Positions 44,018 to 57,216 are shown, counted from the stretch's first letter. The stretch: DNA of 64,000 nt from Plotosus lineatus (GCA_024760905.1 CM045751.1:7137001-7201000); one strand, 5' to 3'. Notes: generated by a model not told the origin, from the sequence alone. A program made the numbers and translations.

Positions 44018-44104
44018 CTGGCTTGAGAAAGAAAGAAGGATCTATAGACAGATAGACAGAGCAGTTTTAAATAGCTATGGCTAAATAGTGAGTTTGTATA
44101 GATG

Positions 44105-44162
<58 letters not shown>
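43687..44162. repeat. (GT)n, (CA)n, (CA)n microsatellites
   Basis: Tracts at 43687-43757 (GT), 43961-44014 (CA) and 44108-44162 (CA). The opposite orientations could allow pairing between tracts. Confidence 0.96.
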
Positions 44163-44163
<1 letters not shown>

Positions 44164-44379
44164 TGTGGGGAAATGGGAGAATCTGTGCGCCATCTGACTC
44201 TTGGTGGTACTCCTAATTTCTGTAAGGGCACTACACTCGTTGTCTTAAGTACTCGCTGTTATGTGGATACCATATGTAGAAGTCCCAATCAATGTCTCAG
44301 TTAAAGCACAATACAATTTCCAAATAAAAATAAACAAATAAATAGGTTATTATAATCATTATTATTATCAGCCCAGTTT

Positions 44380-44692
<313 letters not shown>

Positions 44693-44727
<35 letters not shown>

Positions 44728-44772
44728 CAACAACAAAGATTGTGTGTTCCTGCCTCTGAAATTTGGGAAGTG

Positions 44773-44824
<52 letters not shown>
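44693..44824. repeat. (AAT)n and (GAT)n microsatellites
   Basis: (AAT)n at 44693-44722 grows from the V-SINE end; (GAT)n at 44776-44824. Confidence 0.96.
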
Positions 44825-44829
44825 TGTAA

Positions 44830-45551
44830 CTAAAGAAAATGGATGAATGAATAAGAGAAAATATAAGAAAAAGTCTCCAAGATCATTGACTCAGACAAAG
44901 AACAAGCCGGCAATTTATTTCTTGTATTTATTAGGGAGCCATTTATGAAGATGTTTATTTTGTATTTTGTCAGAAAATCTGAGAGATCATCTCACTGAGG
45001 ATATAAAGTGTTGAAATGTAGTCCGTTTCAGGGAAATGCATCTGCTTGAGTACCAGAAAATGCTGTAATCCTCTCTCTGTGGTTTCACCAGGGGTTTGGC
45101 CACGATATTACTCATATCAATTTTTAATTTGACTGCAAACCGGTCATTGGTCCAAAGCAATGTGAAAATGTGGAAATAACTATGGAAAGTGCTGATGAAA
45201 CAGGAGTGTTCAGGGTGCCATTCATTTCCATTCGTTGTAATTTTGAGGTCTCACTTCTTTATTTGCTCTCATTCAAAGGCCATTTAAGATAATATGATGA
45301 TATTTGCTGGAATTACTAAGAATTACTCTGCTTGGTCAATCCAGTATGTTTTCATAAGCTTATGTCCAAAGGTTTCAGAATTCTTGAACATTAATATTAA
45401 TATATACATTTAACATTATAATTAACATTAATATATAGAGATATACTATATTAACATTTAATAGAGAACAATATACAGTATATAGACTTGTGCCCGTCTC
45501 AACTGATTCTGGGTGAGATCAGAGGACACCTTCACCAGCCTGCCAGAAAAA

Positions 45552-45590
<39 letters not shown>

Positions 45591-46160
45591 GTATATATAA
45601 GAAATGGATGCTATATGGTCCAATCCCAATACAAAAGGACCATCCAGACTTTTAGAAGTAACAAGTTTGAGAGCCGGGGTCTGTTATGCTACGGTTGTGT
45701 GTCAGTATCTTCTGTGTATTAATTTTGCGGATTCATACAGAAAATACATTCAGATTTTGGAGAAACATCTTATTCCGGGTTTCCCATACATATTTCAGTT
45801 AGATAATGCAAAATCACCTCAAGGGGAGAAGGGGGCCCAATTTGTTCTGCTAATTTTATTCATACCCAATTCCCAACAATAAGACATTCTTCCCTCTTTT
45901 CTACCAAACTACATCTACCAACCTGGTCACCACGGACTTCCTTTGAGACACGTAAAACCAGTTACCCACATTTTTTCGAAATGCTGCTCATTCATAGTCA
46001 AGAGTGGCGAAACATTCGGGGTCTTGAACTCACCGTCTCCGGAAGATAAGGCGTATACACTCAGGAGCCCGATGTGTGTTTTGCATAAAAAGGAATGGGA
46101 ACATTACAATGTTCTACCATAGCAATGTTTTTGCATATGTGTTGGAATTAACTGTTTATT
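44830..46160. other. Unassigned non-coding stretch
   Basis: Contains an A-run and (TA)n at about 45547-45600. The frames around 45604-45882 show no family. Confidence 0.5.
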
Positions 46161-46162
46161 TT

Positions 46163-46448
46163 GATTCATTTTCTGAACCACACATCCTAATTAGGGTCTC
46201 GGGGTGGCTGGTGCCCATCTCAGCCAATCTGGGCGAGGACAGATGCTGATGGCTATGCAGCTACTCTTGCCGAAAGTCAGCAATAGTTATTTTACATGAC
46301 TCGCACCATCAACAGTGACATGACTGGCCTTTGATAACCGAGTTAGCTGCACTTGCTGGACAGCAGTGACAACTGTTGACAGTGGGGCTTGAACCCTCAA
46401 CCTTAGGCTCGATAATCCAGCAGCTTACCACCAGATCACCACTGCCCA
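46163..46448 (-). mobile_element. SINE-A2, minus strand
   Basis: Tail, body and head with B-box complement GGGGCTTGAACCCTC. It ends at CCACTGCCCAT next to (ATT)n (46448-46488). Confidence 0.82.
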
Positions 46449-46488
<40 letters not shown>

Positions 46489-46868
46489 TATATATTTATA
46501 ATAATAATTATAAATCATTCATTCTTTCATTCCTTTCTAAGCCACTTGATCCTAATCAGGTTCGATGGGAGGCTCAGGACAACTCTAGGCTAAGGTGGTA
46601 TACACCCTGGATAGCTCGCCAGGCCATTGCAGGGCCAACACACAACCATTCACACTCTCTCTCTCACACATACCTCGGGTGGAATAGCCAATCAGCTTAT
46701 TGTGTATGTTTTTTGGACCGTGGGAGGAAGTCAGAGTACCTGGAGGAAACCCATGCAAGTACAGGGAGAGCAGAAAACACCACATAGAAATGTCTCAAGC
46801 CTGGGAATTGAACCCAGGATCTTCTTGCTGTGAAACAAACATGCTAACCATTGCATCACATGCTGCTC

Positions 46869-46920
<52 letters not shown>
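46448..46920. repeat. Two (ATT)n tracts flanking a V-SINE
   Basis: (ATT)n tracts at 46448-46488 and 46870-46920 flank the V-SINE. The same motif on both sides suggests the SINE landed within, or seeded, a single trinucleotide array. Confidence 0.8.
46515..46866 (-). mobile_element. V-SINE, minus strand, near full length
   Basis: Tail (CATTCCTTTCTAAGCCACTT), GGCCATTGCAGGGCCAACAC, core and head complement (GAACCCAGGATCTTCTTGCT). Confidence 0.86.
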
Positions 46921-47127
46921 ATAACTATGACCACAACAGCAACAATAATAATCATAACAACAACCATAACAATGATAATAATATGTTTTATTTTTTACTT
47001 TATATATTTTTTCTGATATAACTAAAACGACTAGAGGTGAGAGATAGTGACATGTGTCTCAGCGAGGGGTGTGAGCAGCACATAGGGAGCTGTTTTCAGC
47101 ACCAGAGGCTGCTCATGATTCTACACA

Positions 47128-47212
<85 letters not shown>
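47128..47212. repeat. (CA)n microsatellite
   Basis: About 42 units. Confidence 0.97.
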
Positions 47213-47215
<3 letters not shown>

Positions 47216-47392
47216 CGATTCCAGCTAAAGAGAGATTATAAGTTTTTTCTTCAGTTTCCAACATTGTTTTTTATGTGATCAAGAGAGAATACAAACTTCA
47301 GATACATTTTTATAAATAAACATTCTTCTTTTATTTTACCACACAAAGTATGAATAAAGGTTATTAACTTTTTCTGTTTTAATTTCACACAC

Positions 47393-47750
47393 GGGTTGCA
47401 TGGTGGACTAGTTAGCAGATCCACCTCACAGCAGGAAGACCTGGGTTCGATTCCCAGCTTGACAATTATGTGTGGAGTTTGCATGTTCTCCTTGTGCTTG
47501 CGTGGGCTTCCTCTAAGGAGTCTGCTTTCCTCCCACAGTCCAAAAACATGCAGTCGGCTCATTGACTGTTCCAAATCAGCCCTAGTTGTGAATGTGAGTC
47601 TGGACGGTTGTATGAATGTTGGCCCTGCCATGGCCTGGCGAGCTGTCCTCGGTGTACCTTAGCCTTGCCCAAAGTCGGCTGAGATGGGGGCCGTCCTCCC
47701 CGCATCCATAATCAAGATCAAGCGGCTTAGAAAATGAATGAATGAATGAA
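47393..47750 (+). mobile_element. V-SINE, full length
   Basis: Head (B-box GGTTCGATTCCC), core GTGTGGAGTTTGCATGTTCT, tail AAGATCAAGCGGCTTAG and (GAAT)n. It is the best reference in the window for the V-SINE tail that SINE-A2 also carries. Confidence 0.9.
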
Positions 47751-47754
47751 TTTC

Positions 47755-48765
47755 GGGCATACGATCGTAACTGTTTCTGATTTGCGGTTTTAAGCAGCTG
47801 GGGCTTGTTTCTACTAATAGATATTTTCTTACCTTTATATTTGGGTCGTAGGTATTTTTCAAGAATTCTTTAATTTCTAATCAACTCATAAAACATCAAT
47901 GATGTCGAATCCAGAATTGATTAATCATTAATATTCACACAAGTGATTGCGAGCTTCTCTCCAGACCAGAGACAGCAATGTGTCAGGCCCCTCGTCAGTG
48001 ACCAGGGCAGATCGATTCCGTCCTCTGTGTGGACGTTCGCTGCACTCGTATTCAAACGCTCTCGCAATCCACATTATGTCAATAGCTGCTTGTGGGTGAT
48101 TTCCCAGCTAAGTACAACCTGACTGCAGAGCAGCTTCATCATTATTCGTGAGCAACTGGCATTTTTTGCTTTATTATTGGAAAAGGTGTAGAGTGCCTGG
48201 GTGGACTGTACCTGAGTACTGAGCACATACATCACTTCTTTTATAACAGAACCAGGTTCTAATCTGATATATCTGTCTAAGTACAGTGCTAGTCTACATC
48301 GGGTATCGCCTGTCTAGAAGCATAGGATTATAATGATCAGCCACGACACAAGAAGCTCTTCAGTGGCATGGACACTACTGTGAGGCATTCTACTCCAGGA
48401 ACCTGTGAGACAGCTACTCAGGCTTCACCACACACCTTCCTGCATCTGAATTCTATCTTGACAGCTTCTCTCAGTATCCCGAGTTTCAGCACCGGTCTAA
48501 CAGACCTCATGAGAGCCTTATCTCTCTCTGTCTCTCAAGTAATCAGATCGAAATGGCTAAAACACATATGGGATAATGGCAGTTGACCACCAGAGGCAAT
48601 ATGGTACACCTCATATACCTTGGCATTCGCAGGTTGGCTGCGAGGAGACCAACACTGTACGGAACACTCAGTCTTCTTCTCTCCAGCGTCCCAGAGATTT
48701 ACACTCTCTCCTTATACAGAATGTATACTTGCAATAGGCACTAGACATTTGGATTGTGCTCAGCC
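47755..48765. other. Repeat-poor stretch
   Basis: No known repeat or exon. The 47930-48180 part has balanced, complex sequence that could be conserved non-coding DNA. Confidence 0.4.
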
Positions 48766-48769
48766 AATC

Positions 48770-49056
48770 AGCATTAACTCATTTACTTCTAGTAGGGTTG
48801 TGAGCACATCCTGGATGGCTCACTTGTCTATGTCAAGGCCAACAAACAACATTTCACACGCCCAATCACAATTAGTAGGAACTTAGAATAACCAACTCAT
48901 CTAATGTGCATGCTATTGAACTGTAGGAGGAAACCGGAGTACCTGGAGGAAACCATGCAAGCATGGGAATAAACTCCACACATAAAAAACCGAGACTGGG
49001 ACTTGAACCCTGGACATTGGTGTGAGGTGAACGTGATAACCACCGCAACCATTGTG
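48770..49056 (-). mobile_element. V-SINE, minus strand
   Basis: TAGGAGGAAACCGGAGTACC core and B-box complement GGACTTGAACCC. Confidence 0.8.
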
Positions 49057-49153
49057 GCGACTATTATTATTATTGTTATTATTATTGTTGTTGTTATTAT
49101 TATTGCAGTCAATCTGTGTATAATGTGCATTGTTTGATAATATTCTTGTGATT

Positions 49154-49155
<2 letters not shown>

Positions 49156-49210
<55 letters not shown>

Positions 49211-49303
49211 CTTTTGCAGAGTGTGTATATTTGGTGGTTGTTTTCCGCTTGTCTCATGCAGTCAATGTCTGCTAGTTGCATTAGAGGACCATCTGTAGCT
49301 TTA

Positions 49304-49374
<71 letters not shown>
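49156..49374. repeat. Two (GT)n microsatellites
   Basis: Tracts at 49156-49207 and 49304-49374, about 100 bp apart in the same orientation. Confidence 0.97.
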
Positions 49375-49380
<6 letters not shown>

Positions 49381-50415
49381 CCATGGCAGACTAAGTACAG
49401 CAATGTTCCAGGAGGCTGTCTGGACCCAGTCAAAGCGTTATGCTAGACTGAGTGAACCCGCCCCTACCCACCCCCTTCTCACTCTTTTTCTCTGCTGCCT
49501 TCACACACCCGATAGAGCTCCTTCAGGCCACTGGAGACACCATCAAACTCAATAGAGGCATGAGTCATCTTTCCTTCTGGTACTGCGGCTGCTAATAACA
49601 CACGCCTGATGTTTCTGTGCGGCCTACTTAATTTGTCCACCATTTCGCTTAACGCATCTGATCCCGTCCGAGAACGTACGTAAAAAGGCCAGCCCTTTGA
49701 CAGCATACTAATGTGAATATGGTTTGAATGGAGGGAGGGAGCAAGTGAGAGGGGACAGGTGGAGGGAGGGAGTAAGGGAATAAGGGAGAGCCCCATATGG
49801 TCCACAGACACGGCTCGATCTGTGCTGTTTGTTGTTGTTATTTATTTACAAGAGTGACAGAACGATCGGAGTGCCAGCAGAGCAGGCAGAGCGGGCCGAC
49901 ACTCTGGCACTGACAAACGCTAACATCCAACAACCAGACACCCCCTCCCATTCTGTGCGTGTGTGTATACCATCTGTGAGACAGCCTTGCTGGTGCTTAT
50001 CTGTTGCCTCACTGTGACCCCACGGGCATCGGGCCATGCTCCCTGGGGGCATCTACTGACATCACCGGGTAACTGTCATGACATGGACGTGCCACTCCAG
50101 CAGGGGCTCCATCAAGGCTGTTCTAACTGAAGCCTGTTACAATTATCTCTATGTTCTTTCAATCCTATTGCATACTGTCCCTCCTGACTAAAATTCAGTA
50201 ACAGATGTGGTCTCCCCCTCCTGATTTTCCTCTTGAATGCCATTTTTTTCCATTCTATTTCTATTTCCCACCTCTTTCCTGAGAAAGATTTTACTGAATT
50301 GCTTTCAGAAGTCCTCAAAACCATAAACCCAAATACTTACTACAGTTATTTATACTCTGATAAAAATGGTCTTAAATGCACAAAGAAATAACTCAGTTCA
50401 AATCCTTTTCTTTGC
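49375..50415. other. Repeat-poor stretch
   Basis: Complex sequence with a 110-codon minus-strand frame (49479-49811) of no recognised family. It may hold conserved non-coding DNA. Confidence 0.4.
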
Positions 50416-50417
50416 TC

Positions 50418-50745
50418 TACATGGTGGTGTCATGGTTTTCACATCCACCTCACAGCAACAAGGTCCTGGGTTCAAGAGCTGAGCCTGGTCATTTCTGTTT
50501 GGAGCTTAAATATCTTCCTTCTGTGCTTGCTTGGGCTTCCTCTTCGTAATCAGCGGTCTGTTTTCCTCCCAACGTCCAAAGACATGCAGATTAGGCTAAC
50601 TGGCTATTTCAAATTGTCTCTAAGTTTGAGTGTGAGTGGCTGGGTGTTGCTCTGTGGTGGTCTGGTGAGCTGTTCAGGGTGTTCCACTCCTTCACCTTCA
50701 GGCTCCAAGTGACTTTAATGGATTAAGTGGTTCAATGAATGAGTG
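50418..50745 (+). mobile_element. V-SINE
   Basis: Head, core (TTTTCCTCCCAACGTCCAAA) and tail ending GATTAAGTGGTTCAATGAAT. Confidence 0.82.
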
Positions 50746-50749
50746 AGCA

Positions 50750-51465
50750 AAATCCTTGACTTATTTCTTCTAAATTGAACCAAGGTTATAAAAATGAATA
50801 AAACAATGTGCCTCACACACGCAAATAATTTTAGAAATTGCTTTATTCATGATAGTTAAAAAAAAAAGAATAAACATATTTGTGTCTTTTTTTCCCTCTC
50901 CAACCTTTTCAACAAGGTCTAATATTTTCTATCGATAACTGGAAGGAATTTCATAAAAAATATCATCCAGGTTTATCCTCACATTTCTTCAGTATGCTAC
51001 ATTAACCTGAGGATAGACTTGTGTCAGGAATTGAGCAGAACCACATCCCGGTGTGATTGCTGCTATAACAGTGTCTCTTAGAGGTTGATTTGCACCATCG
51101 CATATATTTCAATAACTATTATCATCTCCAGCCTGTTTACATTAATTAATGTCATATCCAAGTTTACACAGTGTGGCTTACAATAAGCGCATACAATTTT
51201 ATATAGGGTTATTTGTTCCTTTTTGTGGTTTTGTATGTCTGTTAGCAGTTTTTCTCATTCAAGGGTCATCCCATTAAATTTTGATCATGAACCATGTTCC
51301 AAAATGTCACAAAATATTCAATATATTCAAGATAAAATATTCAAAACCTCCTTCCTTCTTATAAGGAATAATATCTTATTTTTTGCATCTCTTGATATAT
51401 ATATATATAAAATATATGTATGTATATATATATATATATATAAAATGATGTAATTTGAAGGAAGT
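50750..51465. other. Unassigned non-coding stretch
   Basis: AT-rich with a TA-rich tract at 51397-51442. Confidence 0.5.
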
Positions 51466-51469
51466 CAGT

Positions 51470-53438
51470 GACTGCAAAGTAGTAGCGGGTTAGAGTGTTG
51501 CCAAACAGCATAGGATGGTGGTGTGCAGGATGACGTTGATGGTGAGGAAGATGAAGAAGGCAAAGGCAGAGCAGAAGACAAAGTGGTGGAAGCTGAAAAA
51601 GGAAGAGTGTCGTGTTGTCTTCAAGGAGGAGTTGAAAGTTGAGGCTTTGGGTGGTCAGGAAGTGCTTCCAGATAACTGGACAACTACAGCTAATGTGATC
51701 AGGGAGACAGGTAGGAGAATACTTGGTGTGTCATCTGGAAGGAGAGGATATAAGGAGACTTGGTGGTGGAATGAGGAAGTGCAGGAGTGTGTACAAAAGA
51801 AGAGGTTAGCTAAGAAGAAATGGAACATTGAGAGGACTGAGGAGAGTACAGGAGTACAGGGAGACACAGCGTAAGGCGAAGGTAGCGGTGTCAAAGGCCA
51901 AACAGAGGGCGTATGATGACTTGTACACTCGGTTGGAAAGTAAAGAGGGAGAAAAATGATTTATACAGGTTGGCACAGCAGAGAAATAGAGATGGGAAGG
52001 ACGTGCAGCAAGTTAGAGTGATTAAGGACAGAGAGGGAAATGTACTGACTGATGACAGAAGTGTGCTAGGAAGATGGAAAGAGTACTTTGAAGAGGTGAC
52101 CGTTGAGGAGCAGGAAGTAGCAAAAATTAGTAAGGGTAAAGTGAGGAGGGCACTGAAGAAGATGAAGAGTGGAAAGGCAGTTGGTCCTGATGATATACCA
52201 GTGGAGGTATGGAAGCGTCTAGGAGAGGTAGCAGTAGATTTCCTGAAAAGAACATTCAACAAGGTCTTAGAGAGTGAGAGGATGCCAGAGGAATGGAGGA
52301 GAAGTGTGCTTGTGCCCATTTTTAAGAACAAAGGAGACGTGCAGAGTTGTGGCAACTACAGAGTTGATGAGCCATACGATGAAGCGATGGGAAAGAATAG
52401 TGGAAGCTAGACTAAGGACAGAGGTCAGCATTTGTGAATAACAGTTTGGTTTCATGCCAAGAAAGAGCACCACAGATGCAGTGTTCGCCTTGAGGATGTT
52501 AATAGGGAAGTATAGAGAAGGTCAGAAGGAGCTGCATTGTGCCTTTGTGGATCTGAAGAAAGTGGAGGTAGGACTGCATCAAGGGTCAGCTCTGTGCCCC
52601 GTCTTGTTTGCTATGGTGATGGACAGGTTGACAGACGAGGTTAGACAAGATTTCCCATGGACTATGATGTTTGCAGATGACGTTGTGATCTGCAGTGAGA
52701 GCAGAGAACAAGTGCAGGAAAATCTAGAGAGGTGGAGGTATGCCCTGGAAAGGAGGGGAATGAAGGTTAGCTTCAGTAAGACAGAATACATGTGTATGAA
52801 TGACAAGGACCCAGCAGTAACGGTGAGGTTACAGGGAGCAGAGAGAAGGAAAGTGGAGGATTTTAAGTACTTAGGCTCAACAATCCAGAGCAATAGAGAG
52901 TGTGGAAAAAAGGTGAAGAAGCGTGTGCAGGCTGGTTGGAATGGTTGGAGAAAAGTGTCTGGTGTGATGTGTGAAAGGAAGGTATTGGCAAGAATGAAAG
53001 GAAGAGTGTACAAGACGGTGTTGAGGCCAGCAATGTTGTATGGTTTAGAGACGGTGGCCCTGGGGAAAAGACAGGAGGCAGAGCTGGAGGTAGCAGAGAT
53101 GAAAATGTTGAGGTTCTCTTTTGGGAGTAACGAGGATGGATAGGATCAGGAATGAGCACATCAGAGGGACAGCACATGTAAAAGGTTTTGGAGACAAAGT
53201 CAGAGAGGCTAGATTGAGATGGTTTGGACATGAACAGAGGAGGGAGAGTGAGTATATTGGTAGTAGGATGCTGAGGTTGGAACTACCAGGCAGAAGGCCT
53301 AGAGGAAGACCAAAGAGACGATTCATGGACGTGGTGAAGGAGGACATGAAGGCAGTTGGTGTAAGAGAAGAAGATGCAGAGGATAGGCAGATGATTCGCT
53401 GTGGCGACCCCTGAAGGGAACAGCTGAAAGGAAAAGAA
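51470..53438 (+). mobile_element. RTE-clade LINE, 5' truncated and broken
   Basis: About 1.97 kb covering the linker after the endonuclease through the reverse transcriptase and C-terminus. It ends GATTCGCTGTGGCGACCCCT, then CTGAAAGGAAAAGAAGAAG. The endonuclease is absent. This 3' end is the one shared with the SINE-A1 tail. It is followed at once by two MITE-P copies. Confidence 0.9.
51515..53414 (+). pseudogene. RTE reverse transcriptase remnant
   Basis: Recognisable blocks are SGKAVGPDDIPVEVWKRLGE, WRRSVLVPIFKNKGDVQSC, FMPRKSTTDAVFALRMLIGK and the catalytic FADD (52670-52681). Damage is extensive: a frameshift near 51855, another after the GNYR block near 52360, and an in-frame TAA (52439-52441). 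About 60 residues are deleted at 52562, removing the catalytic segment after DLKK. One inserted T lies near 53117-53123. A short deletion lies near the end. The enzyme cannot be functional. Confidence 0.9.
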
Positions 53439-53451
53439 GAAGATATGATAT

Positions 53452-53951
53452 AGGGATTCCTCACTTTCCGCGGTAAATTGGGACCGAGATCCCCATGTGA
53501 CCATCGAAATCCGCAAAGAAGGATCACCCCCCTAACCCCCCCTGACTGACGTATACATACATGTATATGTGTATATAATATTAATAAATACATATGCAAT
53601 GCTTTCAATGCTTATAATAACAATTAAGCATTAAAAAAATAACAAGATGTAAATAAAATATAAAAACACACAGATACAGATGGTATTGCATGAGAAGACG
53701 ACACACATAGGCGCGAAGCACACAGATGCAACAATGTAATAGTTTTGATGGGAGATTTTGGATGTTTTTTGTTTTGCGTTTGTTTAGGGATTTTTGTATA
53801 ATTGGCCTTGTTTTTGTGGCATTTTCCTTAACATTTTCCCATATTCTTCTTTAGTTTCCTTATTTTTTAATTCGATGAATATTTATTTATTTTTTTAAAA
53901 ATCGCGATGTACTGAAGCCTCATGAATGGAAGCGCGAAGTAGCGAGGATCA
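53452..53951 (-). mobile_element. MITE-P copy E
   Basis: Left end GGGATTCCTCACTTTCCGCG, right end GCGAAGTAGCGAGGATCACT. It begins 14 bp after the RTE tail. Confidence 0.8.
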
Positions 53952-54436
53952 CTACTCCTCACTTTCCGCGGTTAATGGAGACCTAGACTCCCGACCGCGA
54001 CCGCCGATTTCCGCGTAGGATTGACCCCCCTCCCCCCCCGATTGACCTATACGTACATGTATATGTGTATATAATATCAATAAATCCATATTCAACACTA
54101 TAAATGCTTATAGCAATTAAATATTCAAAAATAATGAATAAAATGTAAATAAAATATAAATACACACACATATAGATGTGCACGCACACACACTCAGATG
54201 CGTACCTCACATAAAAATGTAAGTAGTTTTGTTGGGTTGTTTTATTTTTGTTTGTTTGTTTGTTTGTTTGTTTGTTTGTTTGGGTTTTTTTTTTTATGAT
54301 TGGCCTTGTTTTGTGGCATTTTCCTTAACGTTTCCCCGATTTTTCCTTAATTTCCTTATTTTTAAAATTTTCTCTGAATATTTTTGAAAAACCCATGATG
54401 CACGAAGAAAAACTGAAGCACGAAGTACTGAGGGAT

Positions 54437-54440
<4 letters not shown>
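53952..54440 (-). mobile_element. MITE-P copy F, end to end with E
   Basis: Starts CTCCTCACTTTCCGCGG directly after copy E and ends GTACTGAGGGATTACTA at a TA array. It has a (GTTT)n tract. Confidence 0.8.

Positions 54441-54491
<51 letters not shown>
54440..54491. repeat. (TA)n microsatellite
   Basis: About 25 TA units at the right end of MITE-P copy F, probably grown from its TA target site. Confidence 0.96.
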
Positions 54492-54494
<3 letters not shown>

Positions 54495-54738
54495 GTAAAA
54501 CATCTCCAATTTAATTCAAATTAAATTTGCAAAAAAAGTGCTCTGTATATTCAGGATTAGAAGCTTTGATGTCACTCAAGTTTCATCCAGATCTGATCCA
54601 GATTGCGTATTTAGTGGCAATTTAAATTTGACATGGAAAATTCAGTTTTTCTGGAAGTGTTGTAGTACAGGAGGCTGAGTAGACTTAAATTTTATGACTT
54701 GGTGGAGGTTTGCGCTCTCATTGTGCTCTTGTTTGGAA
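54495..54738. other. Unassigned non-coding stretch
   Basis: Nothing recognised. Confidence 0.5.
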
Positions 54739-54739
54739 T

Positions 54740-54808
54740 CTTCTTCTTTTCCTTTCGGCTGTTCCCTTCAGGGGTCGCCACAGAAAATGATCTGCCTCCA
54801 TCTCTTGT
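54740..54808 (-). mobile_element. RTE 3' end fragment
   Basis: CTTCTTCTTTTCCTTTCGGC then TTCCCTTCAGGGGTCGCCAC is the reverse complement of the RTE tail; only about 70 bp remain. Confidence 0.85.
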
Positions 54809-54910
54809 TTGGAATGTTTAATTTAATTTAAAAGGTAAATGTAGGCAATGCTTAAAGGTAGTGGATAGAAAACGTATCACAACAAAACATTATACTTTTC
54901 ACCATATTAT

Positions 54911-55182
54911 CTCTTCTTTTCTGTTCAGCTTTTTCCCGTTCTTGAGATTCGCACGTTTGATTTGGCAAGGGTTTTTACGTCGGATGTCCCTTTTAGTAAG
55001 GGAAAGAAACACGCTGACGGCTTTGCAGCCTACTCTTTACACCACAGACAGTGAGAGACATGGCCTGCCTTTGATAACCCAGTTAGCTGCACTGGGGGGA
55101 CAGTGACAACCCTGTGGGGACTCGAACCCCCAACCTTAGCATCAGCGATCCTGCGCCCTATCCACGAGACAGCCACTGCCCC
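54911..55182 (-). mobile_element. SINE-A1 with perfect 17-bp duplication
   Basis: ACTTTTCACCATATTAT flanks it at 54894-54910 and 55183-55199. The RTE-type tail, body and head (B-box complement GGGACTCGAACCCC) are present. It is shorter than the 359-bp copies because of internal deletions. Confidence 0.92.
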
Positions 55183-55199
55183 ACTTTTCACCATATTAT

Positions 55200-56340
55200 A
55201 TCCAATTATATTTTATATACAAATACATCTCATTACATGTCCTTTTGCCTTTTCTTTTTGTTTTTTACATCTTGTCCTTGGTGTAATCTTTATCCCCCCT
55301 CCCTCTCATTTATTTAACATTATTTGGGATTTGACCTTTTCTACTTTGCGCTTATAAATGTAACCTTTTGCACACTTCCATTCTTTCTCAAAAGGTTGTT
55401 GTGTTCCTCTATTCTTTTGGCTTTGCCTTTGTGTACTTCTGCTTTATTTTTAACACCCTTTTTGTGTTCCTTGACTTAATTTCCCATGAACACAGACTTT
55501 ACTTTCTTCTTCTTTTGACACGGTCATTGTGCTCCGCTAAACATGGCTTGGGGATTTTTTAATCTTCATTTGCTTCACATTGCTCTTCTGTCTTTTACTT
55601 TTAAAGCTAATTCTTGTGTCCTCCTGAAGATTGTACTTTTCCTCCCTTCCCTCTTTTTCTAACATGTCATTCTTTTCATGGAGACTTTTTTTTTTTAATT
55701 CATGATCGATGCACTGCAACTTTGACCACCAAAAGAAGTTACTGAGGCTGAGAGAATGTGATTCTCGTATCTTATTCATTTAAACATGACACAGGCATGA
55801 CATTTCTCAAATAGATGACATCATCATTTTGGAGTCAGTGCTACGAGTCTGCTTGATCATGGTTCCAGGAAGTGAAATAAGTCCTCACTGTAAGCAAAAA
55901 CCCCACAGGCTCAATTAGCCTGCTGCCACGGGACCTCTCCCTGTGTTAATTGGATGAGCATCGAGGCGGTTGCTGAGAGACTGGGGACATCGCTGCTGCT
56001 GTTTTCTCCAAACCGGTAATGATGACCTGGTTGTTTTCTACCTTCTCTGAATATTTGTCAGTGGTGTGGCTTCATGTTAAGCTCTGTAAACACGGACCTG
56101 GTAAATGTTACTGATCTGGGCTGTAGTATGGGGAATGGAGCAGTTGTACTGCTGGAGTGGTCATCGATAGACAGATAGACACTATCTGATGCGTACAGGC
56201 CATTGAGAAACAATGGAAATACATGCAGAGACAAGCTTATTAAGGAAAAGAATGCAGTACTGGATTTGAAGGTATCAGTCAATGCAATTTCACGTTTAAA
56301 TTTTTTAAAGACATTTACTCATCCCCCATTTGCTTATCTG
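55200..56340. other. Repeat-poor stretch
   Basis: T-rich at first; 55800-56060 is complex and repeat-free and could be conserved non-coding DNA. Confidence 0.4.
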
Positions 56341-56344
56341 CATA

Positions 56345-57160
56345 AATGCTGAATCCTGTTAAGGTCACAGAGAGGCTGGAGGCTATCTCGGCTGAGATTG
56401 TACAAATGCAGGGTGCACCCTGAACAACTCGAAATAGTATTGCGACGCCAACACACAAACATTCAGACTTACACCTAGATGCAATTTGGAACAGCCTCAT
56501 CTGGTCTCATCATCTTCCGCGAAGTCCAGGGTTGGGTCGCGGGGGCAGACGTCCCGCTCCCCAGCCACTTCCTCCAACTCTTCTGGGCGGACACCGAGGT
56601 AGTCCCAGACAAGCCGAGAGACATAGTCCCTCCAGCGTGTTCTCGGTCGACCCCGAGGTCTCTTCCCGGTCAGACATGCCCGAAACACCACACCAGGGAG
56701 GCGTCCGGGTGGCATTCTGACCAGATGCCCGAGCCACCTCAACTGGCCCCTCTCAATGTGGAGGAGCAGCGGATCTACTCCGAGCTCTCCCCAGATGGTA
56801 GAGCTTCTCACCTTATCTCTAAAGGAAGCTCATTTCAGTCGCTTTTATCCGCGATCTTGTTCTTTCGGTCTCTACCCAAAGCTCGTGACCATAGATGAGG
56901 GTTGGAATGTAGATCGATTGGTAAATTTAGAGCTTCGCCTTGCAGCTCAGCTCCTTCTTCACCGCGACAGACCGGTACAGGCTCCGTTTAACAGCAGAGG
57001 AACAGACAATTTGTCTAATATGCATGTTTTTGGGCTGTGGGAGGAAACTGCATTACCCAGAGGAAACAAACACAAGCATAGGAAATCCATGCAAACTCCA
57101 AGCAGGAACATTGAACTCTTGCTGTAAGGTGGACATGCTAACCACAATGGCACAATGTCA
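56345..57160 (-). mobile_element. V-SINE split by LINE-X
   Basis: Tail part at 56345-56496, core and head part at 56999-57160 (AATATGCATGTTTTTGGGCT). Confidence 0.83.
56497..56998 (-). mobile_element. LINE-X 5'-truncated insertion
   Basis: 502 bp flanked by GGAACAGCC (56488-56496) and GGAACAGAC (56999-57007), an 8-of-9 target duplication. The minus-strand frame has LLLHIERGQLRWLGHLVRMP and GKRPRGRPRTRWRDYVSRL, the C-terminal end of a fish non-LTR pol gene. A frameshift separates it from upstream blocks. The clade was not resolved. Confidence 0.85.
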
Positions 57161-57216
57161 CACCCTACAATATTAAATATCTTTCATAATACAATGAAAG
57201 AAAAAAAATAATTTTA

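Noticed and set aside
49479..49811. 110-codon minus-strand frame
   Set aside because: No family resemblance; the upstream part is low-complexity Ser/Pro/Leu from (GGGA)-rich DNA.
51515..53414. Long reverse-transcriptase-like frames as a host gene
   Set aside because: They are pieces of one broken RTE LINE with frameshifts, a stop and a deletion; homologous to the insertion at 18.0 kb.
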